Below are positions 42,713-56,300 of a stretch of 64,000 nt of DNA, piece by piece. Location of the stretch: contig OZ007513.1 of NCBI GenBank assembly GCA_963931865.1, forward strand, positions 10,255,467 to 10,319,466, in the 5' to 3' direction. This DNA is from Axinella damicornis (lineage: Eukaryota > Porifera > Demospongiae > Axinellida > Axinellidae). A program made the position numbers and the translations under genes. Under the pieces are notes generated by a model that ran no database searches, was not told the DNA's origin, and worked only from the letters and a program-made list of their open reading frames with translations. Position 1 is the stretch's first letter, and each line of letters opens with the position of its first letter.

Positions 42713-43320
42713 CTGTGCATGTGCAAAAGAGTCAAACTATACCATTCATGTATTGCACCACACATTCTCCAATAAATAAATGGAATACATAATATTATCA
42801 ATACACAAGGAAATGTATGGCCACCTAGATTCAGTGAATCACACAAGCTTTCATGTCATAACATGTTGTAACACATAAATAATGCCAAATAAGGAGTTCA
42901 TGTTCTCTGTAGCTATACCCACCACGCCTACATGTGTTAATTTTACAGACATCACACATAGCTAATCACATTCGGACGTCCATTTCTGTACCTGATAAGA
43001 CATAGGAAGGTGGCTATAAACATTATTTATTCTTCCTACTTTCATCAGCCACCACAATGAAGATGATGTCATCATGCGCTCATGTATATATACTTATGCT
43101 GTACATGCACCGTGATGGTCCTCACAGGCTCAACATATTCTGCTTCCCAGTGTGAGTGCCCAGAAGTGAGCCACAGAGGAGGCCCAGTATACAGTGTGGG
43201 GAGGAGGGTATGCTACTACAGCCGGCATTTGAAGTGTGACGTTGACATCAGGTGGTGTCTGGGTTGGAGACTAGTTGTACTAGGCAGAGTCAATGCCATG
43301 TGATAGGGCTGCTAAGTTGG

Positions 43321-43408
43321 TAGTCTCGCAGACCCAAACCAACCCCAGCACGGATACTAGAAGCGATCCACGCTGCATGGGGTTGGTTTGGGTCTGGGAC
43401 TGAGACTA
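43321..43408. repeat. Foldback element, TAGTCTC variant
   Basis: TAGTCTCGCAGACCCAAACC pairs with GGTTTGGGTCTGGGACTGAG at the right, with CCCCAGC/GCATGGGG inside. It is related in design to the GTTCCCAG family, with different arms. Confidence 0.8.
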
Positions 43409-43464
43409 CTAAGTTGGCAGAGGAGGCCCAGTATACAGTGGCATGTCCTCATGGCTTTGGCTTC

Positions 43465-43625
43465 AGTGCAGCTATAGATCTACAGAAAGACTTGAGAAAG
43501 ACATCAAGTTGATAGAGGATGTACATAAGTTTGCTTTGAGAGTTTTTTCAAAATCATGGAACTCAAAATATGAGTCTCTTCTCAGCTATTGCCACGTACC
43601 TACCTTAACCTTACATAATAATTAG
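43465..43625 (+). mobile_element. LINE reverse-transcriptase C-terminal remnant
   Basis: Frame reads RLEKDIKLIEDVHKFALRVF then SKWNSKYESLL-like sequence and HVPTLTLHN. The pattern 'DI..LE.VQ+.A.R......W...Y..LL....LPTL..R' is the segment just after the polymerase domain in non-LTR elements. The second fragment at 44630-44760 (IHVWNSFT, STFKRCLYHYL) is the expected end of the same protein. Confidence 0.65.
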
Positions 43626-44034
43626 CTAGCTATATCCTGGAGAAGCTTAGGAACATGCTCATTCAGGTGTTTCGGTCATCCTGGCTCTTCCAAGTTGATT
43701 TACTTGGTGCATATTCAGTTACCTGCAAAGTGTTACTAAGCACAAACACATCAATTAGGAAGGTTCGCAAAGTTCTTTCTTCAGAAGCCTGCATGGTACT
43801 CTGATGCAACCATGCATGTAGCTAACACTTCCATCTGTGCTAAGATTCTTAATGTTCCTCACACTGTATACTTACATGTGCACTTGACTCTCGATCAGCA
43901 GGTTTCTATAAATCAGTTCAGTTAATTCAGTTCTTGATTTAATACCCAGGAATGCCGCATCTCCAATGCAGAAGGTTCTCATGCAGGTCCTGGGCCCCAC
44001 TGCATTAATGGAGGGGGTGATATGACATAATCAC

Positions 44035-44220
44035 TGAACTCGCTTTTGTTAGCTGCCAAAATGGTATTATATTGCTCAAGCCTGTTTTTCAGGAAGGCCA
44101 AAGGGCAAGTTCTTTTTATAAGGGAGAAGGACCCTTCACAGAAAATCAAGGGCTCCGTGGGATTCAAACCCACTTTGTTACTAAATTCTTAGTGCACTAC
44201 TTAGCTAGAGACCACCAGTG
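44035..44220 (-). mobile_element. tRNA-derived SINE remnant
   Basis: The minus strand shows an A-box-like TAGCTAAGTAGT (about 44202-44213) and, 35-45 nt on, a B box GGTTTGAATCC with tRNA-like flanks (GTGGGTTTGAATCCCAC). A non-tRNA body follows. This order is that of a polymerase III SINE head. It is not a functional tRNA. Confidence 0.6.
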
Positions 44221-44480
44221 CTACCACCCACTTTGTTACTAAATTCTTAGTGCACTACTTAGCTAGAGACCACTAGTGCTACCACCCACTTTGTTACTAA
44301 ATTCTTAGTGCACTACTTAGCTAGAGACCACCAGTGCTACCACCCACTTTGTTACTAAATTCTTAGTGCACTACTTAGCTAGAGACCACTAGTGCTACCA
44401 CCCACTTTGTTACAATTCTTAGTGCACCACTTTGCTAGAGACCACTAGTGCTACCACCCACTTTGTTACTAAATTCTTAG
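44169..44480. repeat. 58-bp tandem repeat made from the SINE head
   Basis: About 5.4 units of CCCACTTTGTTACTAAATTC / TTAGTGCACTACTTAGCTAG / AGACCACCAGTGCTACCA. The first unit is continuous with the SINE B-box side, so the tRNA-like head alone has been amplified. Confidence 0.9.
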
Positions 44481-44629
44481 TTCTAAAGTGTCTTGGTTTG
44501 TGGTAATTAGGAGACCCAGCAATGTAATCAGATTCAAAAATAATCGAACCACTGCATTTCTATTAATAACGTGATGTTAAAACCAAAAAATAGATCTACT
44601 CTACATATCATGCATCATCCATGGAAAAG

Positions 44630-44760
44630 TTGTCCCCAATGCTGCTCATTCATGTATGGAACTCTTTTACCTGAACCCATCAGTCTACGTTTAAGAGATG
44701 TTTGTATCACTACCTGCCTTGAGCTATTGATGTGCCTTGTATATCACACAGAATTATTAT
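44630..44760 (+). mobile_element. LINE ORF2 C-terminal remnant
   Basis: LLIHVWNSF, then after one stop THQSTFKRCLYHYLP, matching the 'WNSLP......FK..L..YL' end of CR1/RTE-type proteins. It interrupts the duplicated 3' flank of the lipase genes (GATCTACTCTACATATCATG). Confidence 0.55.
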
Positions 44761-44925
44761 AGAAAACAAAAGTAACACAACTCCTCTATACACACTCACT
44801 CAATTATGAATGCAAGTAGCATCATCCATGGCAAAGAAACACAACTCCTCTACAATGAAACAGTTGAGCATATATCCACATATACCTAGTACTAATTAGT
44901 CATAATTTCTCAAATACTGTGACAC

Positions 44926-47900
44926 TCACTCAAATACGAGTGCAAGTAGCATTGCCGTGCTTCCCACCATAAGTGTGAGACTGGCAGCAGCACTCACAGT
45001 AGTAGAACTGGGTGTGGGAGAAGAACTCGGCATGGGAGCTGTAGTAGAACTGGGCGTGGGAGCACCCACAACGTTTGCAACAGCTTCAAGTACGGTCGTG
45101 TTCATTATCATTTGACCGTGATTAACTCCAGGAAAGGTTGCGGTATTAAATGGCTCGCTTTGCGCATTCCTCCAACTCAGACATACTTGTGAGCTTAGAA
45201 GATTGACAGTTCCGTCTCCATCGCCAAAAACAATGTTAGTTTCATTGGCATCAAGTCCATTGCCGTAGGTATAGCTTTCCGGGGTGGAGACATTGGTACC
45301 ATAGTAACAGTAGGTTGGTACTCTGGGGGGAGGATAGTTTTCATTTATTGGTACAATCCCCTGGTACATCTGGTAGCCCTGAGGGTAGCGAATGTCTGTG
45401 AAAAGATCTTCGTAGTCATTGGCTGTGTACGTTCGGTTGGGTGTTGTCACTAGTGTTGTGTTACCCCAAACAGAGGGTTTGGGTAACAGCCATACGGTGC
45501 TCTCAAAGGTGCGAAATAGTAAACCCTCAGTCGTCGAGACAGTCAGTTGCAAATCTGAATTCCCCCCGGACCATGCTCCTGAGAGAGTGACCCAAGCATT
45601 GATGTACATATCTTTCCACTGCTGGGTGACCACTTCATTGAGAAAATACAGTGACACAATGCCACCCATGCTGTGGATCACCAATGTCACCTTTTCTCCA
45701 CTACTGTTGTGCATAGTTTCAACCAGTGATCTCACACGAGAGTAGAAGCCAATCCTGTACAGCTCATCTGGAGGTAAATAAAGAGAGTAATAATTACGTG
45801 ATCAATCAACTCATTCTTTGAATTAGCATGGGAAGGAGTGCCACACAACTGTAGCGATATCAATGGTAGCCACACAGTATAGCTAGATGCTAAACAATTA
45901 TTTGTTATTACTGCATGCATATATATAGTTGCCACATTCTGAAAACAACTTCAGGACACTGGTGCAGAGCCACTACACCACCGCTAGCGAACCATGCACC
46001 ATGAGACCTCAGAAATTATAACTGGTATCAAAGTGGGCGGATTCCCTTCTTTGCTTCTTGGTATACATCTGTATTGGTTTCAAGGAATCACTCTAGTTAG
46101 AATCCTCACATGACATGTTGCTCACCAGTAGTTCACATACGTAGGTGTATGGCCACGCCTCCAGGAATCCTAATGAGTCTTACTTACCTATGGTAACTTT
46201 GCTTCTACTATCCCACAAGTTCTATTCCATAATAAACAGGGACCCATCTATAGCAACGGATGTGTCCAAGCCCCCCACCTCCTCTTCCAGCCGCACAGAT
46301 CGATGCTCACACAAAGGTTATATTGCAGAAAGGGAAATGATACCACTCTACATACTCAGAAGCTTGATCTATGTACGCTTGACAACCCTATGATATAGAT
46401 TGTATCCATCAGATTCTTAGGGAACATCCAGGCTACACGCATCCTGGTACTACCTGCAGCTAGCCTCCAATCATATGGAGCTGCTCGGATGGTGTTCCCT
46501 CTCTCGTAACCCCGGGCAACAAAATAGTTCACGAATGTATTGAAGTTTGGAGAAGCTGGAGGAGTGTCCAGGAATTCCACAGTATTGGTGTCTCCAAATC
46601 CTGGCACCCTGACCTCTGCACCAGTGTTGTTACTGTAGGTACCATCAGTACTGTTGAAGAGAAGCCTGCAGTGGTATGGAAAAATTAAAATACTCTACTG
46701 CAGTGAGGTATTTTCCTATACATAAGCCTCCGGCCAAACCTCAGGTGATTATACTTAAGGGAACCACATATTATACAGTATAGTGGAATCATCACGTTAA
46801 GGTCAATATTGAGGATCTCTAGCTGTGACTAGTATCTTGACCTCCCCTCTTAAACAGAATACAATAGAGCGATTGCATTTGATCTCACAGGCTAATAAAA
46901 CATCAAAATGGCCTCCGTTTTATTATTCCGTTTTATTCATAAGACTGCATGGCAGGAAATTATTTTGTATCTTTGAAAAGCAAACAGCTTGGAACTTATA
47001 TAGCTACCAAGTTGTACTCTGTCAACTATCGCTGTAACACAGTTACCATGGCGATCAGCTGCCAGCTACACAACCTGCAAGTGAAACAGTATAGCTTCCG
47101 TTTTGTTCTTTGCCTTGCAGAACTACTTACATGTAGTCATGTGATTTTTGTGCAGCCAATCTATTGCCGAATGATCATGATCCTATATAGTACAGTATGG
47201 GCAGTAGCATGATTCAGCATTCTGTTCATAGGTGGATGAACATTAGTACACTCACAGCAAGTCATTCAGAAGGCACTGCGGCTGGAGGTTTTGATTGACC
47301 CACACCCTCCTGTACATCTCATTTGTGCAACACAAGCAGTTGTAGGGATCGGTAGTCACCAGAGCTTCCAGCTGAGAACTAATAAAGCCCGGAACTGTGT
47401 ACAAGAGAGTCAAATTATAGCATAATTACGTCACGCATTGCAGTGTGACCTTCTGATTCTACCAGGCTACCTCATAGCCTATAATTATATAACTGCTGCT
47501 GATCTCACTCACATATGCATGCAGACAGTGCTGCCTATACCTTAAATGGCAATGTTAGGGTTAGGTCACGCCAAAATGTTGCAGAGACAGACCAGTCTGA
47601 ATTTTGACCCAGGTGGCAGGGGAATAAAAGGCATATCACTTGTATGGTTAAGTGTAGCTACATGTAGCTGATCAAGTATGGCCAATACAATGCACACTGG
47701 TAGGTTGCTACTAAAAGTCTAGTCTCTCGATAATCACCTCCCATGCACTGAATTATTTTCTATTTCTGCTAGTGCACTTATCTGCAGCATGATAAGTTAT
47801 CACTATAATATACTGCAAACTTCCCAAACCTAGTATAATTATACATGTTCACTGCAGCACTCCACAATTTGCCAATAGCTGGATGTCACTAGTGACACAT

Positions 47901-49594
47901 TTTATTGTAGCTATGGTATCATGTACAATCCTGGTCCATTCCTGAAGTCTTTTTTGCTTGCAAAGATTGCGTGTATAGTGGTGACAAGTTACTAGTGAGG
48001 TCAAGTTACAAAGACTGCATGACGGTACCCCCATGCACACATAAGCATTCTTGGAACTAAGATGATTGGTTATTGCAGTGGTATTCATGATCATTGTTAT
48101 TAACAATATAAAGTTATCATTGATAGCTACTATAGTTGTACTATAGGCAGAGTCAACGTCATGTGATATGCGATAATAAGGGCTGCTAAGTAGGCATCAC
48201 ATTGTCATGTCTTGGGGCTCAAGTGTAGCTAATGCCTGCAGCTGAATGCACTGGGTCTCCCCTGCAGGCCGGCCATTCACATCTTTCTCTTTCATTCCCA
48301 GCCAGAGAGGAAAAACAGTTTGGAGATGCCCCATACTATTACCTGAGTGTTAGCATTGTAATAGAGTCGACAACTACTGATTTGTTAACCTTTGTCTTTC
48401 TGGATGGTCATCCATTCTAGCATGTTACCAAGCCATGCTTTTCAGGAGTCTTAAGCTTGCTTGCATATAAGTATCTTCAAGCCTCGATCTGTATGCCCTG
48501 GTTAGCATACTTTGTCATGCAGGTACTACCATAGATAATAGAGCATAAATCTATGGCACTCAGGCGAACTAAGGTATGGGACTGGCATAATTTGAGTTCT
48601 AGACATACAGGTACACTTTCATCAATATTTTGTAAAGTACAAGGAATCAGATGGAGTATGATGATACCTATATACTAGACACCCCAAGCTATATGCACGT
48701 TACCATGGAAACCCCATATGTGGGCGTGGCTAGTAATTGCGGCCCACATCAATCGTCCAATATTTAAGAATAAATCACAAAAGGCGGAGGTGAAGACAAC
48801 TTTTGTCGGCGACCAAACTTTCTGTACACGTTCAGCTCATGGTACTACACACGGAACCATCTACATGAATCGGCAGTCACCAACAACACTCCTGCTGGAC
48901 GCCGAGAGTCATCAACATCGAGTAGCGTTACGACACAAAGCACGCCCATAAACGAGTATCAACGGTGAACTCACTTCCATGTAGCAAGTTTTGCTATTGC
49001 CGATTCATACTCAACCCCCCAAGCCATATCCGACAACTTTGTGTAGCGTTCTTCACCTCCGCCTTTCGTCCAACACTTTCCATGTACACAGTCGGCAGCA
49101 CACAGTGTAAAGTTCAGGCATATACTACCGTTCGAAATCCACACAGGAGCAGCACCACGTAGTCACACAAGCAACTACCAAAGGTATAGGCTACAACTAG
49201 CACAAAGCGAAGCTACAACTATCATCCAGAGAGACATACTAGTAGACTATACTCTGCTCGTTTCATCGCGCCGCCATTATCTTTCTCCGTACACTAAATG
49301 AATATTTCCGCAGACTATAATTTATTCTCCGCGTGACGTGAAATTGATTTCCCATGCCTTAGTAATGCTGAGCAGTACAGCATCTAGTCTGTTGGTGACA
49401 TTAGCCATACAGTTGCTGCTGCAAACAGTTCATGCATGCATGCAGAGCGCTTCCATAATGCCAAATAATATTGTTAACGTGAGAAACACATCAATTCTGA
49501 TTCAGCGTATACACCAAACGAACTCACTAATGAGAATGGGCGACTGAGCGGTGGCTCCCAGAACAGCAGCGCAGAGAACACCAAGGAGCAGCAT
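44926..49594 (-). CDS. PLA2G15/LCAT-like phospholipase, array copy 3 (419 aa)
   Basis: Exons on the minus strand are 49528-49594 (signal peptide MLLLGVLCAAVLG), 47256-47394, 46454-46665 and 44926-45767. They sum to 1260 nt or 420 codons with consistent phases. The sequence reads IPGFISSQLEA, RVPGFGDTNTVEFLD, RAAPYDWR, then IHSMGG (Ser codon 45670-45672), FGDGDGTVN and GVNHGQM. One APMPSSSPTPSSTT stalk unit precedes the hydrophobic tail. The elbow glycine before His is isoleucine here (alanine in PLA2G15, glycine in copy 1), tolerated in this family. A TGACGTCA site lies 50 bp upstream of the start codon. Confidence 0.9.
47640..48200. repeat. Segmental duplication in intron 1 (pairs with 55290-55890)
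   Basis: Near-identical to 55290-55890, from TATGGTTAAGTGTAGCTACA through TTGCCAATAGCTGGATGTCA to GGCAGAGTCAACGTCATGTG. A more diverged third version spans about 56780-57015. The minus-strand frames of 85 codons in both are shared only because the DNA is duplicated. This shows that the lipase genes were copied together with intron sequence. Confidence 0.85.
48609..49320 (+). mobile_element. 0.7-kb repeated element, copy B
   Basis: Inverted partner of 18031-18727. Plus-strand frames MWAWLVIAAHINRPIFKNKS (48718-48951) and MNSLPCSKFCYCRFILNPPS (48965-49162) match copy A with about four changes in 77 codons and a similar number in 65. It lies in intron 1 of lipase copy 3, about 200 bp from the signal exon. 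It also contains GTTACCATGGAAAC, close to an RFX X-box. Confidence 0.8.
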
Positions 49595-49643
49595 CTTTCT
49601 TCCAAGATCTTCTTCCAACACTACGCGCATGCGTTCGCGTGAG

Positions 49644-49651
49644 TGACGTCA
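49644..49651. promoter_or_regulatory. CRE-like TGACGTCA upstream of copy 3
   Basis: Full CRE palindrome 50 bp upstream of the copy 3 start codon, followed by CCCCACCCACACTGTCACATAATTGCTGACC-like sequence. The same block, CRE included, lies beyond the hAT-like insertion upstream of copy 4 (62771-62778). Conserved position suggests a shared promoter element. Binding is inferred. Confidence 0.5.
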
Positions 49652-50340
49652 TGTAACCAATCGCTTGCCAACTAGCCCCACCCACACTGTCACATAATTG
49701 CTGACCCCTACTACGTAAGCAGCGAGCTGAAAGTCCTAATTGAATAGCTACATTGTTGGTGCAAACACATTACTGTGGCATGTTGAATGCTGTATCTCTG
49801 CTGTATTGTAGCATGCCGCCGACATGCATGCATGCATGCAAGGGCGTAGACAAATTGGTAAGGGTAGGAGGGTTAGAAAGAAGTGTTCCCATAAGGGGGC
49901 TTGAACCCAGGCAGGACAAATGACATACTTCGCTAAAAGTTTAGGAGCTATATACGTTATTGCAGAAGTCTGATGGCAGCTGAATATATAATGTTCAAAC
50001 ATTTCTGTATTGGCAGTAGCTAGCTATAATGTACATTCTCATGCCAACACACAGCAAAATTATAGTTATTGTAAGTATCGTACAGATTTCTTGCCTCTGT
50101 TTACATCCCTTGCCATGCATGCATCTCACTGTTGTTCAGACTTCAAACTCCAGGCAATCGACACACCGGATTTCTAGGCTATAAAAACAGTAGCTAGAAC
50201 TCAAAAAATAGATCTACTCTACATAACATGCATCATCCATATGGCAAAATAACTCAACTCCTCTACAACAAAACAGTGGAGTATATATCCACATATACCT
50301 AGCACTAATCCTACAGTCATATACATACTCAATTACACAC

Positions 50341-53300
50341 TCACTCAAATATGAGTGCAAGTATCATTGCCGTGCTTCCCACCATAAGTGTGAGACTGGC
50401 AGCAGCACTCACAGTAGTAGAACTGGGTGTGGGAGAAGAACTCGGCATGGGAGCTGTAGTAGAACTGGGCATGGGAGCACCCACAATGTTTGCAACAGCT
50501 TGAAGTACACTCGCATCTGTTATCATTTGACCATGATCAATTCCAGGAAAGGTTGTGACATTAAATGGCTGACTTTGCTCATTCCTCCATTTCAGACACA
50601 CTTGCGAGCTTAGAAGATTGACAGCTCCATCTCCATCGCCGAAGCCAATACTAGTTTCATCGGCATCAAGTCCATTGCCATAGGTATAGCTTTCCGGGGT
50701 GGAGACATTGGTACCGTAGTAACAGTAGGTGGGTACTCTGGGGGCAGGGAAGTTTTCATTTATTGGTACAATCCCCTGGTACATCTGGTAGCCCTGGGGG
50801 TAGCCAATGTCTGTGAAAAAAGCTTCGTAGTCATTGGCTGTGTAGGTTCGGTTGGGTGTTGTCAATAGTGTTGTGTTGCCCCAAATAGATGGTTTGGGTA
50901 ACACCCATACGGTGCTCTCAAATGTGCGGAACAACAAACGGTCGAAGATAATCGTTCGTAATATTGCATTGGATCCGGACCATGCTCCAGACAGAGGTAC
51001 CCAAGCATTGATGTACATATCTTTCCACTGCTGGGTGACCACTTCATTGAGAAAGTACAGTGACACAATGCCACCCATGCTGTGGATCACCACCGTCACC
51101 TTTTCCCCGCTACTGTTGTGCATAGTTTCAATCAGGGATCTCACACGAGAGTAGTAGCCAATCCTGTACAGCTCATCTGGAGGTAAGGAGAGCATAATTA
51201 TGTGATCAATAAACTCCAGTTGCATGCCCATCATTCGGGCATTCATATGAAAATGCCACTGAAGACGTGAGCTGCTTAACTGAGCTTTCCATACAAGGAC
51301 TGAGTCAGAAACAAGCACCCAAAATGTTTAGCAAATTGTGTGGCTACTAGCTATAGTTGCTTGACACTCCTTTCCATGCAGTGCTCGTGAATGCTGTTAG
51401 TGCGGGGTTAGTGGAATTTACTGCATTATTGTTCCTAAGTTGAGAAAAGAACTTCAGGGACACTTCGGACACCTCTTGGTGCATGTCATCATTCTGCAAG
51501 TGTCAGTTCAGGCAGTTGTTGGTCACTAGCAACTCATGTACACAGGTCTATGGCCACACCATTTTAATGACTCTCACTCACCTAACTGTACATAGCTTTT
51601 GAGACACTGCATGGTAAAAACTACATAGTACACTGTTGAGAGTTCCCTGGGATAGGTTATGTTCCATATAGCTAGCTAATCAGAACCTCATCCTCTACTG
51701 ACTGTCTGCTAATATGTACTGCTCGCCTACATCCTGGCACTACCTGCAGCTAGCCTCCAATCATATGGAGCTGCTCGGATGGTGTTTCCTCTCTCATAAC
51801 CCCTGGCAACAAAGTAGTCCACGAATGTATTGAAGTAAGGGGAGGACGGAGGAGTGTCCAGGAATTCCACAGTATTGGTGTCTCCAAATCCTGGCACCCT
51901 GACCTCTGCACCAGTGTTGTTACTGTAGGTACCATCAGTACTGTTGAAGAGAAGCCTGCAGTGGTATGGAAACATTTGTACTGAATATTCTGCTGCAGTG
52001 ACTTAATAATAAGTACATAGGGTGATTATACTCAGGAATCCACTTATTTTTACAGAATAGTGGAATCAAAGTCAATATTGAGGGATCCCTGCACATGTCT
52101 AACAGTTCAGGGGCAGATCCAGGATTTGAGAAAGGGGGGTTATTTTATATGCAGGGCTGCTGCTGAAGGCAGTGCACAGAGGTGCGAAGTGCTGATCAGT
52201 CCACACGAAGCACGGACGCCTTTATTTTTTCAGTTATCAGGATGGGCTCTCATGGCACCTTCATGCTTTGCACTGCAAGTTCCAGATGTAAAAGGACAGC
52301 AGGACCCGGGGCCGCCATGTACTTCCGTTTCTTGCTCAGATTTTACTGACGCAACGTAATACGAACGTACATGTAGATCGTGGTCTCATTCCCAAGCCGG
52401 TCGGTTTCAGTCAGGAGTTGCAATGTAACGGCAGCTAGGAGCGCTCAATGTTGCCCTCGATGCTCGTCACTGCTGCAAGCAAGCGCTTGAAACTATAGGT
52501 TGAAAGTAAGGTAAGTTCTTTATTAATTTCAACTGTAAGAAGGGGGGTTCGACCAAACCCAACGAACTACCCCTGGATCCACCACTGCAGCTTGACCTCC
52601 AGCTCACTTATAGGCACATATTTAATGTTTGGCACAGGTTCAACTTTCGTCCTAACCTCGTTCCCAGGCCCGAGATGGCCTGGGAACGAGGCTACTCTTG
52701 TCCCTGCAGCTACTCTTTATTAGGCACTGAAGTCTTCATCCAGAAACTCTGCTTCGGTCCTACAGAGTGGGAAAAAGCTAGCTATAGGCATAATTCAAAA
52801 TGAAGTGATCTTCCTAGTTGTTAAAATGAAACACATCTCGCTGATAAATACTTTCATGTGGAGATACAGGCGCGTGCTCCTGACAACATATGACCCTTGT
52901 AGGAGATTGTAGTCTGTGTAGCAGCATATTTCAGTGTTGTGTTCAGAGGTGTATGGGTATTAGTGCACTCACAGCAAGTCATTCACGAGACACTGCAGCT
53001 GGCTGCCTTGAAAGACTTGATCCACCCACACCCGCTTGTACATCCCACTCGTACAACACGAGCAGTTGTAGGGATCAGTAGTCACCCGAGCTTCCAGCTG
53101 GGAACTAACGTAGCCATGAACTGTGAGCAAGAGAGAAAAACCATACCATTAATTGTGTCACACATTCTAATCTCCCAACAGAGTAGTTAACAGGACAGTG
53201 GTTGCATGAGCCTGTAGGGTCGTCACATTACCGTGTAGGGTTGCCGATACATTACTAAGGAATTCAGCCACCATTTTTGCCTCGAGTGGTGCAGTGCAGA

Positions 53301-56300
53301 TCTGGTGGCTGTGGAGAGAATACACTCTCTGCACACTCATGGATAGGAGAGATTACTAGAGATTACTAGAGATTATTAGAGATTACTAGAGATTACTAGA
53401 GATTACTAGAGTTTATTAGGGACTACTGGAATACTGTACAGCTAGTGACAGCTCCTATTCACACTAAATACATGGTTTAGGTTACTGGTATCACTAATCA
53501 GAGAAGGTGTTAGCGTTCTACACTTAGGGATGGCCAAGGAAATTTCAAACTTAGTGATGTACTAGCAGGATAATGGCCAAAGAAGCTACAAAACTAAAAA
53601 CCAAGCACACGAGTATAGAATGATACTGCCTAGCAGTTCAAAAATACTCGTGAATGGATCATGGAGTACATGGGAGTCAAGAACGAGAGCGGGAGTTGAC
53701 AAACAAATCGCTGAAAAAGTCTTATTTCTTTTCTTCTTCTTTCTTTTTTCTCATTGACTAGCATAGCTGGCCTGCTAAAGCAGCCTGTTCTTGAGCTTTC
53801 ATCGTAGCAGCCCTTTTCTCTGCATACTGGCAAGAGTGGCACTTGTGGCTAGCTACGATTCTGCACAACTCCAACACAGGGGACTAGCTTATAGTCTGAA
53901 AACTGGAAATGAAGGAGTCCTTAGATATGTGTACAATCTGCCAGTGAATCACACCACCCTATCATGGCATGTGACATACCAGTTGTGACACAAGGACACA
54001 CTAAATTCTATATTCACCACATCTACATTTCTATACTTTATGAATATGGGCACTTCACACATAGCCACCTGGTTCACGCAATGAGGCTACCTACAGAATA
54101 GTACATGTACAGGGGAACGATAGACTTTGTGTTTGGCAAGGATTGTGATATGAAAAGTGAAGTTTCACTGTGGTATATAGGTACGCTGAAACTGCATGGG
54201 GTTCAGTTTGCATGTTTATAGTAAAATTTGAACAGTGATTGCTATGGAGACCTGGTGTTGAACAGGGTTTCCGTGGAGATTCCCTGTACCAAGGGGTGCA
54301 CACATATTGCCATACTATGATCTTTGTGGATTCTGTGCAGGTGTTTACCATGGAGGCCATTGTAACACCCCAGGGCTACTGCTGATTGCGTTGACCTTGC
54401 AAATTAAAAGCGGGAAGTGCTGTGCACTTGGTGGGTTTCTAATTGAGTTATGGTCAGCAACGCTACTGATGCGTGTGCAGCAACTACCGGTGCTTTTGGC
54501 AAAGGTTGTACACTATTGACCATAACTCAATTAGAAACCCACCAAGTGCACAGCACTTCCCGCTAGGGACAGGCCCATTATTCTAAAACAAGTCCCTATT
54601 ATTCTATTCCTTAATTCCCCTGTTTTTATCCTATTATTCCTGAATTTCCCCCAATTATTCCCACAAATATTCTACTTCAATTGACAGAATTTTACAATCA
54701 TTTCCGCTTTTGGGCTAAGTTTGAGTGTATCTAACAAAATCGGACGACTTTCAGACTCTCCACTCCCTCCAGTTAGATCACTCATCACACAGGTCTCGCC
54801 ACTAGACTCTGGCTAAGGCTCAATGATACTAGTACTACCTCAGGTTGCGATTTTAGTACTGATGATCATGCGCACGCGGTTAATGACATGACGCAATGAC
54901 ATCATTGCAATGCAATTCGTGCCTATTATTCTCGCATTATTCCCATTCCAAAATTCCCCCTATTATTCCAAAAGAAATTCCCGCATAATGTGCCTGTCCC
55001 TACTTCCCGCTTTGAATTTGCAAGGTCAACGCAATCAGCAGTACACTACTACACTAGTGACCATAACTCAATTAGAAATCCACCAAGTGCACAGCACTTC
55101 CCACTTTGAATTTGCAAGGTCAACGCAATCAGCAGTAGTATTCGTGCAGAGTGCACAGTTATTGTTTGTTGGCACCATCTGTGGGTGCTATATTCACATG
55201 ATGATGTTACTGATCAGACAATTGGGACTAAGTTTTACAATATTCATGAATAGTAGCATGCATGGCGATGTCTTTTGCGGCTACATCTGCTGTATGGTTA
55301 AGTGTAGCTACATGTACCTGATGTAGCTGATCGAGTATGGCCAATACAATGCACACTGGTAGGTGGCTACTAAAAGTCTAGTCTCTCGATAATCACCCCT
55401 CCCATGCACTGAATTATTTTCTATTTCTGCTAGTGCACTTATCTGCAGCAAATTCTCTTTTTTGAGTTTGCCATGATAAGTTACCAATATACTGCAAACT
55501 TCCCAGACCTAGTCTATACATGTTCACTGCAGCACTCCACAATTTGCCAATAGCTGGATGTCACTAGTGACACATTTTATTGTAGCTATGGTATCATGTA
55601 CAATCCTGCATAGTCCATTCCTGAAGTCTTTTTTTCTTGCAAAGATTGCGTGTATGTGGTAACAAGTTACTAGTGAGGTCAAGGTACAAAGACTGCATGG
55701 TACCCCCATGCACACATAAGCATTCTTGGAACTAAGATGATTGGTTATTGCAGTGGTATTCATCATCATTGTTATTAACAATATAAAGTTATCATTGATA
55801 GCTACTATAGTTGTACTATAGGCAGAGTCAACGTCATGTGATATGCGGTAATAAGGGCTGCTAAGTAGGCATCACATTGTCATCTGGATGGTCATCCATT
55901 CTGGCGGGAAGTGCTGTGCACTTGGTGGGTTTCTAATTGAGTTATGGTCAGCAACACTACTGATGCGTGTGCAGCAACTACCGGTGCTTTTGGCAAAGGT
56001 TGTACACTATTGACCATAACTCAATTAGAAACCCACCAAGTGCACAGCACTTCCCGCTTTGAATTTGCAAGGTCAACGCAATCAGCAGTACACTACTACA
56101 CTAGTGACCATAACTCAATTAGAAATCCACCAAGTGCACAGCACTTCCCACTTTGAATTTGCAAGGTCAACGCAATCAGCAGTAGTATCCGTGCAGAGTG
56201 CACAGTTATTGTTTGTTGGCACCATCTGTGGGTGCTATATTCACATGATGATGTTACTGATCAGACAATTGGGACTAAGTTTTACAATATTCATGAATAG

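Noticed and set aside
47849..48106. Conserved 85-codon minus ORF shared with 55524-55781
   Set aside because: Similarity covers the whole duplicated segment, not the frame, and the frames diverge by indels; no domain or splice sites.
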